Of a stretch of DNA of 64,000 nt, positions 58,019 to 64,000 are shown piece after piece. The stretch is from Amycolatopsis sp. NBRC 101858 (GTDB lineage: Bacteria; Actinomycetota; Actinomycetes; Mycobacteriales; Pseudonocardiaceae): contig NZ_BSTD01000005.1 of the NCBI RefSeq assembly GCF_030269325.1, forward strand, positions 701,391 through 765,390, written 5' to 3'. The translations under genes and the position numbers were made by a program. Below the pieces are notes generated by a model, which worked only from the letters and a program-made list of their open reading frames with translations, searched no databases and had not been told where the DNA came from. Position 1 is the stretch's first letter, and every line of letters begins with the position of its first letter.

Positions 58019-58708
58019 TCACCACGGCACGGTCTTGCCCTCGCGGTCCAGGAACTCGAGGCCGGGCCGGTCCCGCTTCGCGAGCAGGACGTCGACGATC
58101 TTCGGGACGGTTTCCTCCATGGTGAACGGCGCGTCCGGCCCGCCCAGGGCCGTGCGGATCCAGCCGGGGGCCACGAGGGCCAGCGCGCGGCCGGTTTCGG
58201 CCTGCCGGGCGGCGAAGCTGCGCATCAACATGTTCAGCGCCGCCTTGCTGCCGCGGTAGACCTCGCGCGAGCCGGCCGTGTTGTTCGTGATGCTGCCCTG
58301 GCCGGAGGACATCGCGCCGATGAGCCCGTCGGCGGGCACGAGGTCCTGGAGCGCTTCGATGACGCGCATCGGGCTGAGCGCGTTGGTGACCATGACGTCG
58401 ACGAAGTCGGCGGTCGACACTTCGCCGATCGGGGTCGCCGGGTTGTTCGTGGTGCCCGCGTTGACGAAGAGCACGTCGAGCCGGCGGCCGGCGAGCCGCT
58501 CGCGCAGGGGCGGCAGCTGATCGGGCTCGGTGATGTCGAGGTGCTCGACCTCGACGCGCCCGTCCGACGCGTCGGCGAGGTCGTGCAGGGGTGTCCGGGC
58601 GGCCGGGTCGCGGACCGTGCCGATCACGTGCCACCCGCGGGCGGAGAGCTCGGCGGCGATCGCGTGCCCGAGGCCGCGCGACGCTCCGATGATGAGGGCG
58701 GTCTCCAT
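58019..58708 (-). CDS. short-chain dehydrogenase
   Basis: A 229-residue classical SDR. ALIIGASRGLGHAIAAELSARGWHVIGTVRD is the cofactor motif and LFVNAGTTNN the NAG motif. Catalytic Ser and Tyr-x3-Lys are in MSSGQGSITNNTAGSREVYRGSKAALN (Y-R-G-S-K). It converges on purE with 2 bp between stops and is divergent from a Lrp-type regulator, which may control it. Confidence 0.87.
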   Translation of the reverse strand: METALIIGASRGLGHAIAAELSARGWHVIGTVRDPAARTPLHDLADASDGRVEVEHLDITEPDQLPPLRERLAGRRLDVLFVNAGTTNNPATPIGEVSTADFVDVMVTNALSPMRVIEALQDLVPADGLIGAMSSGQGSITNNTAGSREVYRGSKAALNMLMRSFAARQAETGRALALVAPGWIRTALGGPDAPFTMEETVPKIVDVLLAKRDRPGLEFLDREGKTVPW

Positions 58709-58814
58709 GGCTGTTCCCTTCGGTCGGTTGCGTCTCCGAGTCTGTTCGCTCGGTCGTCGGTCGCGCCCGTCCGGACGGCGGATCCGTAGGATTGCCTCGA
58801 TGAGAGGAGCATCG

Positions 58815-59852
58815 ATGGCCGAATCCGTCAATGTGGGGCCCGACGATGTGCGTCTCATCCGCGCGCTGCAGATCGCGCCGCGGGCCTCGTTCGCCTCGAT
58901 CGCGGCCGCGCTCGGCGTCACCGAGAACGCGGTCGGCCGGCGCTACCGGCGGCTTCGCGCCGAGGGCGTCCTCCGCGTTGCGGGCATCGTCGACCCGGGG
59001 GCGCTGGGCCAGAGCAAGTGGCTGGTGCGGCTGCGGTGCCGTCCCGGGAGTGTTGCAGCGATCGCCGACGCCCTTGCGAAGCGCGACGACGTCAGCTGGG
59101 TGGGGCTGTGCGCCGGGGGCTCGGAGATCGGGTTCGCGGTGCGGTCGCGGACCCGGGAACAGCGGGACGACCTGCTCGGCCAGCAGCTGCCGCGGACCGC
59201 GGCCGTCCTCGACATCCACGTGGCCGCGATGCTCCGCCAGTTCGTCGGCGGCCGCGGGCACTACTGGGCCGCGCTGCGGGGCACGCTGACCCCCGAGCAG
59301 GAAGCGCTGCTCGGGACCGGCGAGTCGCCGTTCACCGAAGCCCCGGTCGTGGCCCGCGAGCCCGTACAGCTCGCCGCCGAGGACGAAAAGCTGCTCGACG
59401 TCCTGGCCGCGGACGGCCGGGCCGCCCTGGTGGACCTCGCCGCGGCGGCGGACCTGACGCCCGGCCGCGCCGCACGCCGCCTGGAGACGCTGATCCGGCT
59501 GCGCGTCGTCCACATCGACGTCGAGATCGCGGCCGTGGCGCTCGGCTACCACGCCCGGGCGAACCTCTGGCTGCGCGTGCACCCGTCGGCGGTCAAGGAC
59601 GTCGGGCGCACGCTCGCGCAGAAGCCGGAAATCGCCTTCGCCGCGGCGGTTTCCGGGCCGTACAACCTCCACGCCGTCGCGCACTGCCGGGACCTCGACG
59701 AGCTGTTCGAGTTCACCTCGGACCGGATCGGCTCGCTGCCCGGGCTGCAGAGCATGGAGGTCTCGCCGCTGCTCAAGCACGTCAAGCAGGCCGGCACGCG
59801 CCTGTCCGGCGACCGGCTAGCCGGGCAGCTCGCCGATCAGCTGCTGCCGTAG
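58815..59852 (+). CDS. double-domain Lrp/AsnC transcriptional regulator
   Basis: A 345-residue duplicated Lrp protein. The first HTH is DVRLIRALQIAPRASFASIAAALGVTENAVGRRYRRLRAEGVLRV, followed by an AsnC ligand domain. The second HTH is DEKLLDVLAADGRAALVDLAAAADLTPGRAARRLETLIRLRVVHI, followed by a second AsnC domain (LWLRVHPSAVKDVGRTLAQKPEI). AGGAG is 6 bases before ATG 58815. The tandem form is common in actinobacteria. Divergent from the SDR gene; overlaps the converging ligase gene by 36 bp. Confidence 0.88.
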   Translation: MAESVNVGPDDVRLIRALQIAPRASFASIAAALGVTENAVGRRYRRLRAEGVLRVAGIVDPGALGQSKWLVRLRCRPGSVAAIADALAKRDDVSWVGLCAGGSEIGFAVRSRTREQRDDLLGQQLPRTAAVLDIHVAAMLRQFVGGRGHYWAALRGTLTPEQEALLGTGESPFTEAPVVAREPVQLAAEDEKLLDVLAADGRAALVDLAAAADLTPGRAARRLETLIRLRVVHIDVEIAAVALGYHARANLWLRVHPSAVKDVGRTLAQKPEIAFAAAVSGPYNLHAVAHCRDLDELFEFTSDRIGSLPGLQSMEVSPLLKHVKQAGTRLSGDRLAGQLADQLLP

Positions 59853-61493
59853 CTCCCGCTTGAGCACCTTCCCGGCGGCGGACACCGGGATCTGTTCGAC
59901 CACGTGGATCTCCCGCAACCGCTTGTAGGGCAGCACCTTCTCGTTGACCGCGGCCATCAGCTCGTCGGCGTCCAGCTCGCCGCGGGGGACCACGAACGCC
60001 ACCGGCAGCTCGCCGACCTCGGTGTCGGGCCGGCCCACCACGGCCGCCGCCGCGACGCCGGGCATCGTGATCAGCAGCTCCTCCAGCTCGCGCGGGAAGA
60101 CGTTGTACCCCTTGTACAGCAGCATGTCCTTCTTGCGGTCCACGATGGACAGGTAGCCGTCGGCGTCGAGGATGCCGACGTCGCCGGTGTGGAGCCAGCC
60201 GTCGACCAGGGCGGCCGCCGTCTCCTCCGGGCGGTTGCGGTAGCCCAGCATGATCTGCGGCCCGCGCAGGCAGACCTCGCCCTTCTCGCCCGCCGGGAGC
60301 GGGTCTTCGCCGCCCTCGGCCGGGACGACCTTGACCTCGGTGTCGAAGATCGGCACGCCGACCGAGCCGACCTTGCGCGTGCCCGAGGCGTACGTCGGCG
60401 AGATCACCGCACCCATCGTCGCCTCGGTGAGGCCGTAGCCCTCGCTGACCACCACGCCGGGGAACCGCTCGCGCAGCGCGTTGATCATCGCGTGGTTCAT
60501 CGGCGCGGCCCCGGAGCCGATCGCGCGCACCGACGAGAGGTCCGCGGTGTGGAACGACGGCGTCGCGAGCAGGGCGGCGAACAGCGCGGGCGCGCCGCCG
60601 ATGCCGGTGATGCGCAGCCGCTCGGCGTCGGCGACGTAGGCCGGCGGGTCGAAACGCGAGTGCAGCACGATCGTCGTGCCGGCGATCACCGCCGCGTTCA
60701 TCCCGCCGATGATGCCCATCGCGTGGAACCACGGCGTCAGGTTGATCGCGACGCCGGTGCCCAGGCGCGTCGGCCACTCGTCCTCGCTGCCGACCTGGTC
60801 GATCGTGACGTCGCCGTGGGCGTCGAGCGCCGGCACCGAGCCGCTGCCCCAGCACGAGTGCTGCAGCGTGTTGACCACGACGTTGCGGTGCGTCAGCCGC
60901 ACGCCCTTCGACCGGCCGGTGGTGCCGCCGGTGTAGGCGAGGTGCGCGAGGTCGTCGTGGATCGCGATGTCGACGTCGGGCCGCTCCGCCGGCTGGCCGG
61001 CCTGGAACGCCTCGAACTCGACGGCGCCCTCGGGCAGGTCGCCGGCGGGGCTGACGACGACGGTGAGCCGCGCCGGGACCCGGTCGGCGACGCTCGCCAG
61101 CACCCCGGCGACCGGCCCGAACGTCACGACCGCCGCGGCCTCGCAGTCGGCGAGCTGGAAGGCGAGGTCGTCCGGCGGGAGCAGCGGGTTGGCCGGGCTG
61201 AACGTCGCCCCGGCCAGCAGCGTGCCGTAGTAGGCGACCGGGAAGGCCAGGCAGTTCGGCAGGTGCAGCGCCACGACGTCACCCCGGCCGATGCCCTGCG
61301 CCCGCAGCGCGTGGGCGAAGCGGCAGGCCGCGCGGTAGGTCTCGGTGAAGGTGAGGCTGCGGCCGTCGTGGGCGAAGGCGGTCCGGTCACCCCAGCGGGT
61401 GGCGCCCGCGGCGATGAGGGAACCGACCGGGGCTTCGGGGTAGTCGAGGGAGGCGGGCAAACCGGGCGGCGTCGTCGGCGCGGTGAGCGGCAT
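59817..61493 (-). CDS. long/aryl-chain acyl-CoA synthetase (AMP-forming)
   Basis: A 558-residue adenylate-forming ligase that activates a carboxylic acid to acyl-CoA. LAYTGGTTGRSKGVRLTHRN is the P-loop. VSEGYGLTEATMG is the A4/A5 motif; DGWLHTGDVGILDADGYLSIVDRKKDMLLYKGYNVFPRELEELL covers A7-A8; and VPVSAAGKVLKRELR-type C-terminal text (IPVSAAGKVLKREL) holds the catalytic Lys. ATG 61493; a GTG at 61496 is alternative. Divergent from acyl-CoA dehydrogenase, suggesting a joint fatty or branched acid pathway. Confidence 0.9.
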   Translation of the reverse strand: MPLTAPTTPPGLPASLDYPEAPVGSLIAAGATRWGDRTAFAHDGRSLTFTETYRAACRFAHALRAQGIGRGDVVALHLPNCLAFPVAYYGTLLAGATFSPANPLLPPDDLAFQLADCEAAAVVTFGPVAGVLASVADRVPARLTVVVSPAGDLPEGAVEFEAFQAGQPAERPDVDIAIHDDLAHLAYTGGTTGRSKGVRLTHRNVVVNTLQHSCWGSGSVPALDAHGDVTIDQVGSEDEWPTRLGTGVAINLTPWFHAMGIIGGMNAAVIAGTTIVLHSRFDPPAYVADAERLRITGIGGAPALFAALLATPSFHTADLSSVRAIGSGAAPMNHAMINALRERFPGVVVSEGYGLTEATMGAVISPTYASGTRKVGSVGVPIFDTEVKVVPAEGGEDPLPAGEKGEVCLRGPQIMLGYRNRPEETAAALVDGWLHTGDVGILDADGYLSIVDRKKDMLLYKGYNVFPRELEELLITMPGVAAAAVVGRPDTEVGELPVAFVVPRGELDADELMAAVNEKVLPYKRLREIHVVEQIPVSAAGKVLKRELRQQLIGELPG

Positions 61494-61608
61494 CACTCGA
61501 CGGTACGAGTTCTGCGGTCAACGACACAAGGACGAGGGCGGACGCGTGCAGTGAACGAGCGCTAACATCGACGGAACCCTCCCGACGTCGTAGAGAAGGT
61601 GACCGGAA

Positions 61609-62766
61609 GTGACCGACGGCCTGTACCAGCTTGCCGAGGAGCACGAGGAGCTGCGGGCCGCGGTCCGGGCTCTGGCCGAGAAGGAGATCGCGCCGTACGC
61701 GGCCGAGGTCGACGAGAACGAGCGCTACCCGATCGAGGCGTACAACGCGCTGGTCAAGTCCGGGTTCAACGCCGTCCACATCGGCGAGGAGTACGACGGC
61801 CAGGGCGCGGACGCCGTGGGCGCCTGCATCGTGATCGAGGAGGTCGCGCGGGTCGACGCGTCGGCGTCGCTGATCCCGGCGGTGAACAAGCTCGGCACGC
61901 AGCCGATCATTCTGTCCGGCTCGGAGAGCGTGAAGAAGCTCGTGCTGCCCTCGATCGCATCGGGCGAGGCTTCGGCTTCGTACGCGCTTTCGGAGCGCGA
62001 AGCGGGCTCGGACACGGCCTCGATGCGGGCACGCGCCCGGCTCGACGGTGACCACTGGGTCCTCAACGGCACCAAGTGCTGGATCACCAACGCGGGTGAG
62101 TCGACCTGGTACACCGTGATGGTCGTGACCGACCCGGACGCGGAGAAGAAGGCCAACGGCATCTCGGCGTTCGTCGTGCACAAGGACGATCCGGGCTTCT
62201 CGGTGGGCCCGAAGGAGAAGAAGCTCGGCATCAAGGGTTCCCCGACGCGCGAGATCTACTTCGAGAACTGCACGATCCCGGAGGACCGCATCATCGGTGA
62301 GCCCGGTACCGGCCTGAAGACGGCGCTGCGGACGCTCGACCACACGCGTCCGACGATCGGGGCGCAGGCGCTGGGCATCGCCCAGGGTGCGCTCGATGCG
62401 GCGGTGGCTTATGTGAAGGACCGCCGGCAGTTCGGCAAGTCGATCTCCGAGTTCCAGGGTGTCCAGTTCATGCTGGCCGACATGGGGACGAAGATCGAGG
62501 CTGCTCGGCACCTGGTGTACGCGTCCGCGGCGGCTTCGGAGCGGGGGGACAAGCGGGCCGGGTTCATGGCTTCGGCGGCTAAGACTTACGCGTCGGACAT
62601 CGCCATGGAGGTGACTACCGACGCGGTTCAGCTCTTTGGTGGGGCTGGGTACACCCGGGACTTCCCCGTTGAGCGGATGATGCGGGATGCCAAGATCACG
62701 CAGATTTATGAAGGTACCAACCAGATTCAGAAGGTTGTGATGGCTCGGGCGCTGCTCCGGGGGTAG
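61609..62766 (+). CDS. fadE25: acyl-CoA dehydrogenase, FadE25-like
   Basis: A 385-residue flavoenzyme that introduces a 2,3-double bond in acyl-CoA. YALSEREAGSDTASMRARARLDGDHWVLNGTKCWITNAGES is the FAD-binding segment; RTLDHTRPTIGAQALGIAQGALDAAVAYVKDRRQFGKSISEFQGVQF and VQLFGGAGYTRDFPVERMMRDAKITQIYEGTNQIQKVVMARALL contain the catalytic Glu (YEGT). GTG start 61609. Position after purE and length match mycobacterial FadE25 and short/branched-chain dehydrogenases. Confidence 0.92.
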   Translation: MTDGLYQLAEEHEELRAAVRALAEKEIAPYAAEVDENERYPIEAYNALVKSGFNAVHIGEEYDGQGADAVGACIVIEEVARVDASASLIPAVNKLGTQPIILSGSESVKKLVLPSIASGEASASYALSEREAGSDTASMRARARLDGDHWVLNGTKCWITNAGESTWYTVMVVTDPDAEKKANGISAFVVHKDDPGFSVGPKEKKLGIKGSPTREIYFENCTIPEDRIIGEPGTGLKTALRTLDHTRPTIGAQALGIAQGALDAAVAYVKDRRQFGKSISEFQGVQFMLADMGTKIEAARHLVYASAAASERGDKRAGFMASAAKTYASDIAMEVTTDAVQLFGGAGYTRDFPVERMMRDAKITQIYEGTNQIQKVVMARALLRG

Positions 62767-62814
62767 TGGCTTCTCCGGGCACCCCGACGCCTTCATTGTG
62801 ACTACGGCCGGCGG

Positions 62815-62871
62815 TACCGCGTCAAGGCGGGAAAGATGCCTTGACCCGGTGCCGCCGGCCGTGTTTTGGCT
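62815..62871 (+). terminator. long hairpin terminator after fadE25
   Basis: 24-base arms (62815-62838 with 62848-62871), mostly complementary: a 14-bp outer stem with one G-T pair, a small internal loop, then an 8-bp inner stem (GTCAAGGC/GCCTTGAC), followed by TGTTTTGG. It lies 48 bp after the acyl-CoA dehydrogenase stop. Confidence 0.8.
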
Positions 62872-63027
62872 TCGGATCGGGGTGCGGGGAGGTCTGGGTT
62901 CTCGTCCGCCTGCTTCGCGCTGACCTCTTGCGTGTGTCTGGCCCTGGCGTGCTCGTGTCGGGGTGAAACAAGATCGGCCGGCGAAGCGACTCCCAGGCGA
63001 CCTGTTACGGGCTGGCGGGAGCAACCC

Positions 63028-63147
63028 TTGATCGTGACGACTTCTTCGGACGGCTTCGTTCTCGGCATGATTGCGATCATCGTTCTGCTTGCCATTGCGG
63101 TGGTTCTGCTGGCGTACATCGCGTTCAAGCTCGGCGGCCGCCCGTGA
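63028..63147 (+). CDS. single-TM micro membrane protein
   Basis: A 37-39-residue protein: short polar start (VTTSSDGFVLG), one hydrophobic helix MIAIIVLLAIAVVLLAYIAF, and a basic end KLGGRP. GGGAG lies 6 bases before TTG 63028; GTG 63034 is an alternative start. It is followed within 25 bp by a strong terminator, so it looks like a complete short transcription unit. Function unknown. Confidence 0.6.
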   Translation: MIVTTSSDGFVLGMIAIIVLLAIAVVLLAYIAFKLGGRP

Positions 63148-63171
63148 TCCGGCTCGTCTGTTCGAGGCGAG

Positions 63172-63208
63172 CCACGGCCCCCGGTGGGATCCGCACCGGG
63201 GGCCGTGG
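63172..63208 (+). terminator. 15-bp perfect terminator hairpin
   Basis: Stem 63172-63186 with 63194-63208 (CCACGGCCCCCGGTG) and a 7-base loop, right after the micro membrane protein. The following 315 bp to 63523 hold no gene I can support; CACTC/GAGTG repeats near 63431-63448 and an A/T-rich TTAATAAA near 63472 may be part of the lipase promoter. Confidence 0.8.
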
Positions 63209-63523
63209 TGTGCCGGCAACTGCCTGGATCGCCACGTAAAGTGCCCCGTTCCCGTCGAGGGAGCGGCCACCAAGCCGCGGGCCGGAAACGGCCGCACAAA
63301 ACCTAGCTACCCGTCGCTCATTTTCCCGGACCGCGAAGCCGCGTGACAAGACGCCGTCGGGGTGCGGGTCGGTGGGAGTGGCACTTGGGGCGCGTCCTGT
63401 CACTCTTAGCAGGTCAAGCGCCGGAAGAAAATCACTCACTAGGGGGAGTGTCTGGACATGTTACCCGCGCGTTAATAAAGGCGGTGACGCGGATCACCAT
63501 CGGTTCACAGAGAGGTGAAACGG

Positions 63524-64000
63524 ATGGGCGCAACGACGCGCAGGTGGCTCACGGCGGCCGTCGCTACGGTGGCGGCTCTGACACTGGGGGCCGGGACCGG
63601 CCAAGCTGCCGAAAAGGAACCCACCGGGCCCGTGCAGCCCAACATCCTCACAGCCGCCCTCTACTCGCTCGGCGCCCCCACCATCGCGCCGCCCGGGGCC
63701 AATGACTGGAACTGCAAGCCCTCCGACAAGCACCCGAACCCCGTGCTGCTCTCCAACGGGACCACCGCCAACGCCTACGAAAACTGGGCCAACCTCTCCC
63801 AGAAGCTCGCCAACGCCGGCTACTGCGTCTTCGCCGGGAACTTCGGCGGGGCGCCCGGGAGCTTCCTGCAGACCGTCGGGCCCGTTGCCGATACCGCGAA
63901 AGCGCTTGCCGCCTTCGGGGACAAGATCCTTCAGGCCACCGGGGCCGCGAAACTCGACGTCGTCGGGCACTCGCAGGGTGGGATGAACATCCGGTACTGG
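63524..64000 (+). CDS. secreted lipase/esterase, alpha/beta hydrolase (3' truncated by window)
   Basis: First 159 residues. Signal peptide at about 1-28 (RWLTAAVATVAALTLGAGTGQAAE). The mature start PNILTAALYSLGAPTIAPPGANDWNCKPSDKHPNPVLLSNGTTAN, then GYCVFAGNFGG, is typical of actinobacterial extracellular triacylglycerol lipases. The nucleophile elbow GHSQGGMNIRYW carries the catalytic Ser at the window edge. The Asp and His of the triad would lie beyond 64000. GAGGTGA precedes ATG 63524. Confidence 0.9.
   Translation, partial: MGATTRRWLTAAVATVAALTLGAGTGQAAEKEPTGPVQPNILTAALYSLGAPTIAPPGANDWNCKPSDKHPNPVLLSNGTTANAYENWANLSQKLANAGYCVFAGNFGGAPGSFLQTVGPVADTAKALAAFGDKILQATGAAKLDVVGHSQGGMNIRYW

Noticed and set aside
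1..64000. Mobile elements, phage genes, CRISPR arrays or a biosynthetic gene cluster
   Set aside because: No transposase, integrase, direct-repeat array, or PKS/NRPS/terpene core enzyme is visible; regulator-enzyme pairs do not form a recognisable pathway.

Overview
The window is high-GC DNA from an actinomycete of the Pseudonocardiales type, most like Amycolatopsis. This rests on the strong GC bias at third codon positions, frequent GTG starts, the actinobacterial AccA3/AccD/AccE carboxylase set, paired GtrA and GT87 membrane proteins, and many small regulator-redox gene pairs. No plasmid, phage, IS or CRISPR features were seen, so it reads as chromosome.

The backbone follows the gene order I recall from Mycobacterium tuberculosis Rv3285-Rv3274: accA3 (0.6-2.4 kb), maf (5.1-5.7), accE-accD (13.3-15.2), birA and the PH-domain membrane protein (35-36.4), GtrA (49.3-50.4), purK-purE (56.3-58.0) and a FadE25-like acyl-CoA dehydrogenase (61.6-62.8). 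Here it is stretched over about 62 kb by accessory blocks. Carboxylase subunits, biotin ligase, HMG-CoA lyase, an acyl-CoA ligase and the dehydrogenase together suggest acyl-CoA and branched-chain catabolism.

Region by region. 0-8.3 kb: carboxylase alpha chain, dicarboxylate symporter, Maf, and an EmrB-type exporter with its PadR regulator. 8.4-11.4 kb: a Ro60/Rsr (TROVE-vWA) protein; upstream on its strand lie two Y-RNA-like elements, one carrying a circularly permuted tRNA mimic; divergent to them is a wHTH-nucleotidyltransferase/HEPN pair. This is the most interesting locus. 11.5-33.9 kb: a dense series of one-regulator/one-enzyme modules (LLM oxidoreductase/MarR, FMN reductase/MarR, FAD monooxygenase/TetR, imine-reductase-like plus SDR/HxlR, quinone reductase/GlxA, methyltransferase/TetR, SigJ-like sigma factor/OYE-like, DoxX/HxlR), several with visible palindromic operators. 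33.9-38.7 kb: NlpC/P60 hydrolase, birA, PH protein, HMG-CoA lyase, and a TNT-domain toxin with a likely immunity gene. 38.7-48.5 kb: secreted GH92 mannosidase, histidinol-phosphatase-type enzyme, an OmpR/HK system, two LuxR-type regulators, and an NmrA/MFS operon. 48.9-58 kb: secreted protein, two GtrA proteins, a sigma factor fused to a zinc anti-sigma domain and a surface domain, a degenerate GGDEF protein, two GT87 transferases, and purKE. 58-64 kb: SDR, double Lrp regulator, acyl-CoA ligase, acyl-CoA dehydrogenase, a tiny membrane protein, and the start of a secreted lipase cut by the window edge.
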